Shown one piece after another: positions 1-5,992 of a stretch of DNA of 16,654 nt; position 1 is the stretch's first letter; every line of letters begins with the position of its first letter. The translations under genes were made by a program, and so were the position numbers. The notes beneath the pieces are model-generated. The model was not told the origin of the DNA. It saw only the letters and a list, made by a program, of their open reading frames with translations, and did not search any database. The stretch is from SZUA-181 sp964601765 (GTDB lineage: Bacteria; Pseudomonadota; Zetaproteobacteria; Mariprofundales; Mariprofundaceae), in assembly GCA_964601765.1 (NCBI GenBank), contig CAZROR010000034.1:1-16654 (forward strand), read 5' to 3'.

Positions 1-54
1 AGCTTCGCATTACAAAAATATTTTCTGGATGGGAGCGATGATGAAAAAAGTCTA

Positions 55-325
55 GGGCCTGTTCACACAAATCCCGGTCTTGTCGAAGGCGTCGGATTCG
101 ATGCGGTGCAAGGCATTCCGAGCGAGATGTGCTGGTTGCACATGCGCGAGGAATAACGCCGCAACGCGCGAAGTCCGGCGCCTTCCCCAAAGGGCCGCGC
201 CCCGAAACGGCGCCTGCCTGCGTTGCTCGCCGCTCATTTGACGCAGCCAAACCTCGCGGCTCGCGCCTTGGCATCCATCCATTCGAGGCAGCGGCGACTG
301 CGCCAGGATTTGTGTGAACAGGCCC
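55..325. mobile_element. MITE-like element, copy 1 (271 bp, TA target duplication)
   Basis: The ends are a perfect 20-bp terminal inverted repeat, GGGCCTGTTCACACAAATCC, reading inward from 55 and from 325. The element is flanked by TA on both sides (53-54 and 326-327). The right inverted-repeat copy has the uninterrupted site with a single TA (4302-4303), which proves insertion with a 2-bp duplication. A second copy of the element lies at 1067-1338, roughly 80% identical by eye and in the same orientation. The short ORFs inside do not stay in the same frame between copies, so it is most likely non-coding and mobilised in trans. TA duplication is typical of IS630/Tc1-mariner-type transposases, but the family is not established here. 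Confidence 0.85.
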
Positions 326-393
326 TAATTGAACGGCCATCATTTCCTAACGTTTGAGTTCTATGATTTCGCCATCCAATGCTTATAGGCATG

Positions 394-400
394 AAGGAGG
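394..400 (+). promoter_or_regulatory. Strong Shine-Dalgarno of the left miniature gene
   Basis: AAGGAGG lies five bases before the ATG at 406 and decides the start. An ATG at 402 in another frame is only one base away from it and is unlikely to be used. The same site occurs at 4228-4234 on the minus strand for the right copy. Confidence 0.8.
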
Positions 401-405
401 AATGA

Positions 406-504
406 ATGAAAAGTTTTATCACCACGCTGATGATTGGTGTTTTCGCCTATCCGGCCACAGCCATCATGGCTGATGTGCTTTCGGCTTCCAACACCATCGA
501 CTAA
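406..504 (+). CDS. 32-residue hydrophobic signal-peptide-like peptide, copy A
   Basis: I do not recognise this peptide. It starts MKSFITTLMIGVFAYPATA and ends IMADVLSASNTID. The N-terminus has one Lys, then a hydrophobic stretch of about 16 residues, then A-T-A (residues 17-19), a plausible signal peptidase I site. Cleavage there would release about 13 residues; without cleavage it would be a single-pass membrane peptide. The gene is complete: perfect Shine-Dalgarno with 5-base spacing, TAA stop, and an intrinsic terminator 20 bases downstream. An identical coding sequence lies at 4124-4222 on the other strand. Candidates are a secreted signalling or bacteriocin-like peptide, a small membrane protein, or a type I toxin-like peptide. 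The sequence does not choose between these. Because the two copies are identical, they give no evidence of coding selection. Confidence 0.68.
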   Translation: MKSFITTLMIGVFAYPATAIMADVLSASNTID

Positions 505-524
505 GCAGCTCTAAGCCCTTTCAT

Positions 525-565
525 GGAACAGGGTCGCCCCCACCGGGACGGCCCTGTTCCTTTTT
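525..565 (+). terminator. Intrinsic terminator of the left miniature gene
   Basis: GGAACAGGG (525-533) pairs perfectly with CCCTGTTCC (552-560), the stem continues through TCG/CGG and an inner CCC/GGG, and TTTTT follows at 561-565. The T run overlaps the end of sixA, whose stop codon (minus strand) is at 564-566. In the sixA direction the hairpin is followed by ATGAAAG rather than T residues, so it is a weak terminator that way. Confidence 0.88.
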
Positions 566-1064
566 ACGCTCGGCAGATTTTCTTTGGGCCTATCTCAAGG
601 CAGAGCTGGCCGCATCCGGGTGCAACATCTGCCCAGCTATCTGCATCCACCAGCAGGCCCAGCACCGCACAAGTACGTACATGGCCAACACCTCCACCGC
701 TCAGCAGCAATGCAAGCTCTGCAATGCCAGGATTGTGGCCAACTATCATCACGTGATCCCATGCCTTGTCCCACTCATGAATGAGCGCAAGCAGCGCAGA
801 CGGGCTGGCGACATATATCCGTCTATCATCCGTTACCCGTGAAGGGGCAATACCCAACGTCTCCGCAAGCAGCATGGCCGTTGTGCGCGCACGTTGGGCC
901 GGGCTTGTCACAATATGCTGTGGCACATGGCCCTGTTTTGCCAGATATGCGCCCATGGCAGGAGCATCCCGCATGCCTCGGGAGTTCAGCGGCCGATCGA
1001 AATCCCCCAGCTCTGGATGGTCCCAGCTGGATTTTGCATGTCGGGCAAGATACAGGCGCTTCAC
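564..1064 (-). CDS. sixA: Phosphohistidine phosphatase SixA
   Basis: 166 residues, the usual SixA length, in the histidine phosphatase superfamily. The catalytic RHA motif is at residues 8-10 (nucleophile His9), SPAQRAR at 54-60 and the second catalytic His in VGHNPG at about 110. Known SixA removes phosphate from phosphohistidine on HPt domains (ArcB in E. coli) or on PTS components, in the cytoplasm. The start is a GTG at 1064, matching the family start MKxLYLxRHA. The gene follows ppk1 in the same direction, an arrangement common in proteobacteria, but a MITE-like element lies between them and ends two bases before this GTG. The DNA just upstream is therefore transposon end sequence without a good Shine-Dalgarno, so translation may be weak. 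Confidence 0.92.
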   Translation of the reverse strand: MKRLYLARHAKSSWDHPELGDFDRPLNSRGMRDAPAMGAYLAKQGHVPQHIVTSPAQRARTTAMLLAETLGIAPSRVTDDRRIYVASPSALLALIHEWDKAWDHVMIVGHNPGIAELALLLSGGGVGHVRTCAVLGLLVDADSWADVAPGCGQLCLEIGPKKICRA

Positions 1065-1066
1065 GT

Positions 1067-1338
1067 GGGTCTGTTCACACTACGGGCGTGCTTGTCGAAG
1101 GCGACCGGATTTGTTGCGGTGCAAGGCATTCCGAGTGGAATGTGCTGACTGCACATCCGCGAGGAATAACGCCGCAATGCGCAAAGCCCGGCGCCTTCCC
1201 GGACGGGCCGCGCCCCGAATGGCGCGCGCCTGCGTTGCTCACCGCTTATTTGGCCCTGCCAAACCGCGCAGCTCACGCCTTGGCCCGCATCCATTCGATG
1301 GCAGCGGCGACTACGCTCTCCATAGGGTGAACAGGCCC
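1067..1338. mobile_element. MITE-like element, copy 2, between ppk1 and sixA
   Basis: 272 bp related to the element at 55-325, same orientation, roughly 80% identical by eye with conserved blocks such as GCGGTGCAAGGCATTCCGAG. The ends read GGGTCTGTTCACAC (from 1067) and GGGCCTGTTCACCC (inward from 1338). The terminal repeats and flanks have drifted (GT on the left, TA on the right), so it is older than copy 1. It fills the entire ppk1-sixA gap: base 1338 is also the last base of the ppk1 TAG stop codon, and the left end is two bases from the sixA start. Confidence 0.8.
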
Positions 1339-3428
1339 TAGCCGGAAACAGCACACTCATCAGCGACGGAAAGTTCCGCCAGTAGTATACGCTGGGCGCT
1401 GAATTCTGCCTGGCCGGCACGAGGTCGAATGCGCACATAGCTGCCATCACTTCTCAACCGCCAGGCAGAGGCATTGTCCTTCAGATAGTAACGCAGTCCC
1501 TCGCGAATCACACGTTGCCGCAGGCGGTAGGTGCTCACAGGAAACGCGGCCTCCACCCTGTGGTGCAGGTTGCGTATAAGCCAGTCAGCACTTGAGCAGA
1601 ACACGATCGGCGTCCCGCCATTGCCAAAATAGAAGACACGGGTGTGCTCCAGAAAACGACCAAGCACAGAGCGCACCCGGATATGTTCAGACAGCCCCTT
1701 CACACCTGGCCGAAGACAGCAGACGCCACGCACAACAAGATCAATTTTTACGCCGGCCTGTGATGCACCATAAAGCGCGTCGATGACCTCAGTATCTTCA
1801 AGCCCGTTCATTTTCGCGATGATCCGGCCTGATCCACCAGCCGCCGCACGCTCGGCCTCCCGACTGATATGCGCAAGCAGATCACGGTGCAGATCAAATG
1901 GTGCCTGCACCACCTTTTTCAGCCTGGAGGCCCGCCCCAGGCCTGTCAGTTCCTGAAATAGTTTATGTGCATCCTCGCCGATCTCCTGGTCGGCAGTCAG
2001 CAAACCAAAGTCCGTATATAGCCGAGATGTCACACCATGGTAATTCCCGGTTCCAAGATGCGTGTAGCGGACAAGCCGCCGCCCTTCCCGGCGGACAACC
2101 ATCAGCATTTTCGCATGCGTCTTGTAGCCCAGCACACCATAAACCACATGCGCCCCAGCCTGCTGGAGTGCCTCGGAAAGGTGAATGTTCTCCTCTTCGT
2201 CAAAGCGAGCACGGAGTTCCACAACTACACTCACTTCCTTGCCGCTGCGCGCCGCCCGGCACAGGGCATCGACAATGCGTGACTGGCTGCCGGCGCGATA
2301 CAGGGTTTGCTTGATCGCCAACACATCCGGATCCACCGCAGCCTGCTCAACCAGCTGCACAATGGGCTCAAAAGACTGGAATGGATGATGGATCAGGACA
2401 TCCCGCCGGGACAGCAAGGAAAACATGTCTTCGAACTCCATGAGTTCTGCGGGCATGGAAGGCTCAAATGGTGGAAACTTCAGGTTCGGGCGATCGACCT
2501 GACGATAGATCTCGGCAAGCCGATAGAGATTAACAGGCCCCTCGACACGAAAGGCATCGTCCGGTGAAAGCTCGAACTTGTCCAGCAGATAATCGGTCAC
2601 GTCGTCCGGACAGTTATCCGGGATTTCAATGCGGACGACGCGGCCAAAGCAACGGCTGGTATGTAGCCTGCCCTCCACCTCCTGTCGCAAATCCGCCATT
2701 TCCTCCTCGTCGAGGTATAGCTCCGTATCACGTGTCAGCCGGAACTGATAGCAACCAGTCACTTTCATGCCGGGGAACAGGCCTTCCACAAAGGCATGCA
2801 TGATGGAGGAAAGAAAAACAAAGCCATAGGGAACGCCGGAGATACCTTCAGGCAGCAACACCGTGCGCGGGAGCGAGCGCGGAGCCGGGACAACTGCCAT
2901 GCGATGCTCACGGCCAAAGGCATCCTTGCCCTCCAGTGATACGATAAAATGCAGGCACTTGTTCACAACCCTTGGGAACGGATGCGCCGGATCGATGCCC
3001 AGCGGGCTGATGACCGGCATCAGCTGCTGTCGCATATAGCGTTTCAGCCACGCGCGCTGCTCATCACTCCACTGATCCCGCCTGAGAAAGCGGATACCTT
3101 CCCTCGCCAGTGCTGGCACCAGCTCCACATTGAATATCTCGTACTGCCGACGCACCATCTCGGTGACCTGCTCGCGAATCTCCTGCAACAAAGGAAAAAT
3201 TTCCGCCTCATCCACACCGGTCGTCTTGAGGCCATGTGTCCGTTTATGCTTCAGGGCCGCCACGCGCACTTCAAAAAACTCATCCAGATTGGAGCTGGAA
3301 ATGCACAAAAACTGCAACCGCTCCAACAGTGGCAGGCGAACATCCTCTGCCATGGCCAGCACACGGCGATGGAAGGCCAACAGGCTTAGCTCACGGTTGA
3401 GATAGCGATCCGGATATTCACCAACCAT
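1338..3428 (-). CDS. ppk1: Polyphosphate kinase 1
   Basis: PPK1 reversibly polymerises the gamma-phosphate of ATP into polyphosphate at the cytoplasmic side of the membrane. From the ATG at 3428 the protein has 696 residues, normal for the family. Visible marks are the N-terminal YLNRELSLLAF, HPFQSFEPIV near 348, AIKQTLYR near 372, GYKTHAK with the autophosphorylated His near 438, and HLGTGNY near 457. I prefer the ATG at 3428 because GGGAG lies nine bases upstream; an in-frame ATG at 3437 abuts that GGGAG. The C-terminus ends ECAVSG, with the TAG stop completed by the first base of the inserted MITE-like element, so the original last residues may have been altered. Transcription starts from the divergent region 3429-3561, which may contain Pho boxes. 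sixA is the next gene. Confidence 0.96.
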   Translation of the reverse strand: MVGEYPDRYLNRELSLLAFHRRVLAMAEDVRLPLLERLQFLCISSSNLDEFFEVRVAALKHKRTHGLKTTGVDEAEIFPLLQEIREQVTEMVRRQYEIFNVELVPALAREGIRFLRRDQWSDEQRAWLKRYMRQQLMPVISPLGIDPAHPFPRVVNKCLHFIVSLEGKDAFGREHRMAVVPAPRSLPRTVLLPEGISGVPYGFVFLSSIMHAFVEGLFPGMKVTGCYQFRLTRDTELYLDEEEMADLRQEVEGRLHTSRCFGRVVRIEIPDNCPDDVTDYLLDKFELSPDDAFRVEGPVNLYRLAEIYRQVDRPNLKFPPFEPSMPAELMEFEDMFSLLSRRDVLIHHPFQSFEPIVQLVEQAAVDPDVLAIKQTLYRAGSQSRIVDALCRAARSGKEVSVVVELRARFDEEENIHLSEALQQAGAHVVYGVLGYKTHAKMLMVVRREGRRLVRYTHLGTGNYHGVTSRLYTDFGLLTADQEIGEDAHKLFQELTGLGRASRLKKVVQAPFDLHRDLLAHISREAERAAAGGSGRIIAKMNGLEDTEVIDALYGASQAGVKIDLVVRGVCCLRPGVKGLSEHIRVRSVLGRFLEHTRVFYFGNGGTPIVFCSSADWLIRNLHHRVEAAFPVSTYRLRQRVIREGLRYYLKDNASAWRLRSDGSYVRIRPRAGQAEFSAQRILLAELSVADECAVSG

Positions 3429-3462
3429 ATATACCATCTCCCGGACAGCCTGAAGCTATACC

Positions 3463-3502
3463 ATGACAACATTGTGACATGTCGCTGTCATCGCCTTGCC
3501 AT
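3463..3502. promoter_or_regulatory. Candidate Pho-box region between ppk1 and the receiver-like gene
   Basis: On the minus strand 3480-3463 reads ATGTCAC-AATG-TTGTCAT, two TGTCA half-sites at 11-bp spacing as in PhoB boxes (CTGTCAT, 4 bp, CTGTCAT). On the plus strand 3485-3502 reads CTGTCAT-CGCC-TTGCCAT, the same layout with a weaker second half. Each faces one of the two divergent genes. Phosphate-starvation control of ppk by PhoB is known in several proteobacteria. Against it: the likely ppk1 -10 (TATAGC, 3460-3455) is only two bases from the box rather than the usual ten or so. Confidence 0.35.
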
Positions 3503-3561
3503 CATGATGACACATTGCCCCCGCTACGATGTGCCACAAAAACAGCGGGAGGTACAGGGAC

Positions 3562-4107
3562 ATGAAGCCAGACTGTGTGTTGATTTTATCATCAAAAACG
3601 ATTGCTGCCCATCAGGTTGCCAGTCTTGTGCAGTTGCACGGACATGCAGCTGTCATTGTGGAAGCCGATTTGCAGGCCTACCAGACCATGGAGACTTCCC
3701 ACATCCGCTATCTGGTGACAGACATCGACGATGTTTCACTGAACGGCATGGCGGTCGGCCGATGGTGGCAATCCATCAGAAAGCACGCACCCTGGTATGC
3801 GATGTGCAAGGGAGGCAATACGCCGGTGATGCGCAATGCGCGCGCAGCCGGTACCTGCGGGTTTTTCTTCCTCAATCCGGCAGGTGTGGCCATCGATCCT
3901 GAGCGCGGCATGGCACGCGCCCTGTTAGCCGAAGACCCCACTTCGCGCGTTCTCTCCCGTGATGTCCGACGCCAGCGGCAGGAAGCTGCATTTTCCCCTC
4001 TCTGCTTACGGCGGGCTCGGCCCCACTGCCTGCACGTTAGTCCGTACACACAAACAACATTAAGAAGGGAACAGGGCCGTCCCGGTGGGGGCGACCCTGT
4101 TCCATGA
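3562..4107 (+). CDS. Degenerate receiver-domain-like protein, 3' end altered by the inverted repeat
   Basis: No family assigned with certainty. The start at 3562 is supported by GGGAGGT about ten bases upstream, giving 181 residues. Residues 1 to about 120 look like a response-regulator receiver fold: CVLILSS as strand 1, YLVTDIDD with an Asp where the phosphoacceptor would be, then SLNGMAVGRWW, and FFFLNPAGV where receivers carry T/S and K-P. The conserved Lys is replaced by Asn and the acidic pair after strand 1 is missing, so phosphorylation is doubtful. The tail after about residue 130 is rich in Arg and Cys and looks unstructured; the last 13 codons (REQGRPGGGDPVP) are read from the terminator hairpin of the right repeat. 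The C-terminus was probably replaced when the repeat arrived. It is divergent from ppk1 and might be linked to phosphate or polyphosphate control; that is inference. Confidence 0.6.
   Translation: MKPDCVLILSSKTIAAHQVASLVQLHGHAAVIVEADLQAYQTMETSHIRYLVTDIDDVSLNGMAVGRWWQSIRKHAPWYAMCKGGNTPVMRNARAAGTCGFFFLNPAGVAIDPERGMARALLAEDPTSRVLSRDVRRQRQEAAFSPLCLRRARPHCLHVSPYTQTTLRREQGRPGGGDPVP
4061..4103 (-). terminator. Terminator hairpin of the right miniature gene, possibly of the lysC operon
   Basis: The hairpin at 4103-4068 is identical to that at 525-560, but in this copy it is followed by CTTCTTAA rather than TTTTT, so it should be somewhat weaker. It lies 20 bases beyond the TAA of the peptide gene and is the first good hairpin downstream of lysC. 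It also overlaps the 3' end of the convergent receiver-like gene. Confidence 0.7.
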
Positions 4108-4319
4108 AAGGGCTTAGAGCTGCTTAGTCGATGGTGTTGGAAGCCGAAAGCACATCAGCCATGATGGCTGTGGCCGGATAGGCGAAAACACCAATCATCA
4201 GCGTGGTGATAAAACTTTTCATTCATTCCTCCTTCATGCCTATAAGCATTGGATGGCGAAATCATAGAGCCCAAACGTTAGGAAATGATGGCCGTTCAAT
4301 TAGATGTTTTTCATCATCG
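4068..4319 (-). repeat. Right copy of the 252-bp inverted repeat, uninterrupted
   Basis: Reverse complement of the left copy and of equal length after removing the left copy's inserted element. It shows the empty target site (single TA at 4302-4303), so this copy reflects the pre-insertion state. It sits 48 bases downstream of the lysC stop and cuts into the 3' end of the receiver-like gene. Homology to the left copy ends abruptly at both ends, with CTTCTTAATG instead of TTTTTACG beyond the hairpin. Confidence 0.93.
4124..4222 (-). CDS. 32-residue hydrophobic signal-peptide-like peptide, copy B
   Basis: Coding sequence identical to 406-504, with the same Shine-Dalgarno (4234-4228), the same stop and the same following hairpin. 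It lies downstream of lysC in the same direction, with 145 bases between the lysC stop and this ATG, so read-through from the lysC operon could transcribe it in addition to any promoter in its own leader. The only upstream differences from copy A in the nearby leader are two bases at 4269 and 4271. Function unknown; see the copy A entry for the peptide layout and alternatives. Confidence 0.68.
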   Translation of the reverse strand: MKSFITTLMIGVFAYPATAIMADVLSASNTID

Positions 4320-4367
4320 AGTGACAAAAGGTCAACGGCACAGGGCCAGGTGCGGGGACATTCAGCT

Positions 4368-5579
4368 TCAAGCATCCAGGCCAAATGCCGTGTGCAGTGC
4401 ACAAACAGCCTGATCTACCTGCATTTCATCAATGACAACGGTGATCTTGATTTCACTCGTTGTAATCATCTCGATGTTAATTTTCTCCCGGGCAAGCGTA
4501 TCAAACATTTTCTGCGCCACCCCGGAGTGAGAACGCATGCCCACACCGATGATGGAAACCTTGGCAATGGAGTCATCGCCGCTCACATCGCGCCCCTGCA
4601 TGGCATCACAGCTGGCGCGGACGATATCCATAGCTGTATCAAAATCGGCACGTGGTACCGTGAATGTGATATCCGTAAAGCCCTCCTCACTGACATTCTG
4701 TACGATGACATCAACGTTGATGCCGGCCTTAGCAATCGGACCAAACACCCCCGCCGCAATCCCGGGATGATCCGGAATACCGCGGATGGTTATCTTCGCC
4801 TCATCACGGTTGTAGGCCACGCCTGTGATTGCTGCTCGTTCCATGCTTTCATCCTCTTCGGTTACAATGGTCCCTGGTATATCCCTGAAGCTGGAGCGCA
4901 GGTGGATGGGCATGTGATAGCGCATGGCAAGCTCCACACTGCGTGCCTGCAAAACCTTTGCGCCCAGCGAGGCAAACTCCAGCATTTCCTCATAACTTAT
5001 TCGGTCGATCTTGCGCGCGGCCGGTACGATACGTGGATCAGTGCTGAAGACACCATCCACATCCGTGTAGATGTCGCAAACATCCGCCTGCAAGGCTACG
5101 GCCGCCGCCACGGCCGAGGTATCCGAACCGCCACGACCCAGCGTGGTAATGTTCCCCTGTTCATCCACGCCCTGAAAGCCGGTTAGCACCGGCACTTCAT
5201 GCCGCTGTACATGTGCCAGCAGCTTCTCGGCGGCAACGCTGAGAATACGCGCCCTGGAATGATGGCTATCCGTACGGAAGCCCGCCTGCATGCCAGTATA
5301 GGAATAGGCAGGCACACCCCGTCGTTGCAACTCGATAGCCAACAGCGCCGCACTGACCTGCTCGCCGGTGGATACCAGTACATCTATTTCCCTGGGGTGA
5401 GGCCTATTGGACAGGTCATGGGCAAGACCCAATAGACGATTCGTTTCACCACTCATGGCCGAAACGACAACCGCTGTTTCAACCCCATCTTTCCAGCTTT
5501 TCTCTACGATATCAGCTGTTTTTCTGATGCGCTCCAGGCTACCGACAGACGTGCCTCCGAATTTCTGTACAACACGCAT
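4368..5579 (-). CDS. lysC: Aspartate kinase (monofunctional, ACT-regulated)
   Basis: Phosphorylates L-aspartate with ATP, the first step to lysine, threonine, methionine and diaminopimelate. 403 residues, normal for the class with a short regulatory region. KFGGTSV is at 6-12, VVVSAMSGETN at 37-47, TTLGRGGSDTSA at 145-156 and YTDVDGVFSTDPR at 171-183. Two ACT domains follow: about 264-330 (GIPDHPGIAAGVFGPIAKAGINVD) and 342-403 (GVGMRSHSGVAQKMF), where lysine or threonine feedback binding occurs in relatives. The ATG at 5579 shares its A with the exbD stop (TGATG), indicating translational coupling; a GTG one codon earlier is possible. lysC next to exbBD is not the usual gammaproteobacterial neighbour (lpxK is common there). 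Confidence 0.96.
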   Translation of the reverse strand: MRVVQKFGGTSVGSLERIRKTADIVEKSWKDGVETAVVVSAMSGETNRLLGLAHDLSNRPHPREIDVLVSTGEQVSAALLAIELQRRGVPAYSYTGMQAGFRTDSHHSRARILSVAAEKLLAHVQRHEVPVLTGFQGVDEQGNITTLGRGGSDTSAVAAAVALQADVCDIYTDVDGVFSTDPRIVPAARKIDRISYEEMLEFASLGAKVLQARSVELAMRYHMPIHLRSSFRDIPGTIVTEEDESMERAAITGVAYNRDEAKITIRGIPDHPGIAAGVFGPIAKAGINVDVIVQNVSEEGFTDITFTVPRADFDTAMDIVRASCDAMQGRDVSGDDSIAKVSIIGVGMRSHSGVAQKMFDTLAREKINIEMITTSEIKITVVIDEMQVDQAVCALHTAFGLDA

Positions 5580-5992
5580 CACGAACCGCCGGCATCCAGG
5601 ATTGTGGCGATCGACACCTTGCCCATGCCGAGCTGCCTCAGGGTATCCAGCACAAAAACAACACGCTTATGTCGTGCATTGGCGTCGGCACGCAGCACAA
5701 CGCGCATGTTCGGGTCGCCCTTCGTAGCATTGAGGATACGCCGACGCAATTCCGTATCCTTGACCTTTTCCTCACCGACATAGAGCTGTCCCGCGGCATT
5801 CACGCTGATAATCACCTCATGTGCCTCGGTTGCCTTTTCCTGCGACTTGCTGGACGGCAACTCCAGCTTGAGACTAGTGGCAACACTGAAACTCGTGGAA
5901 ACCATGAAAAAAATCAGCATGAGAAATACCACGTCCACGAGGGGCGTGATATCGACGATATAGTCGACCTTGCGCTTTTCGCGCAACCGCAT
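5579..5992 (-). CDS. exbD: ExbD/TolR-family proton-channel subunit
   Basis: 137 residues, normal for ExbD. A short basic cytoplasmic N-terminus (MRLREKRK) is followed by one membrane helix, about residues 12-36, with the essential Asp at position 20 in TPLVDVVFLMLIFFMV. The rest is the periplasmic domain. With ExbB it forms the inner-membrane motor that uses the proton gradient to energise TonB-dependent transport, or Tol-like functions. Its ATG shares the A of the exbB TGA stop. No tonB is in the window, so the partner and exact role (ExbD versus TolR) cannot be decided here; the ORF layout comEC-exbB-exbD matches the exbBD pair seen next to comEC in many gammaproteobacteria. Confidence 0.92.
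   Translation of the reverse strand: MRLREKRKVDYIVDITPLVDVVFLMLIFFMVSTSFSVATSLKLELPSSKSQEKATEAHEVIISVNAAGQLYVGEEKVKDTELRRRILNATKGDPNMRVVLRADANARHKRVVFVLDTLRQLGMGKVSIATILDAGGS

Larger units (their letters stand above)
36..560 (+). repeat. Left copy of a 252-bp inverted repeat, interrupted by a MITE-like insertion
   Basis: Bases 36-54 plus 328-560 are the reverse complement of 4319-4068. With the inserted element and one TA removed, both copies are 252 bp and I count four mismatches: two at 49-50 and two at 357 and 359. The unit holds a leader region, a Shine-Dalgarno sequence, the 32-codon gene at 406-504 and its terminator hairpin, and stops right after the hairpin. It looks like a duplicated self-contained gene cassette. 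No terminal inverted repeats or transposase gene mark it as a transposon. I found no convincing promoter in the leader: TATGAT at 362-367 resembles a -10 box but has no matching -35. Confidence 0.93.

Noticed and set aside
52..282. 76-codon minus-strand ORF inside the first MITE-like element, and a related one at 1061-1450
   Set aside because: Similarity of the two translations breaks in the middle and returns near the ends, showing frame slips between copies; they read as non-coding repeat sequence.
362..389. TATGAT (362-367) and TTATAG (383-388) as promoter -10 boxes of the miniature gene
   Set aside because: Neither has a reasonable -35 at 16-18 bp, so no promoter is annotated although one is expected in the leader.
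402..473. Alternative 23-codon ORF starting at the ATG at 402 in the miniature gene
   Set aside because: Only one base separates it from the Shine-Dalgarno, and its His-rich product has no recognisable features; the ATG at 406 has proper spacing.
4203..5186. 327-codon plus-strand ORF
   Set aside because: Antisense to lysC for most of its length; no ribosome site and no family resemblance.
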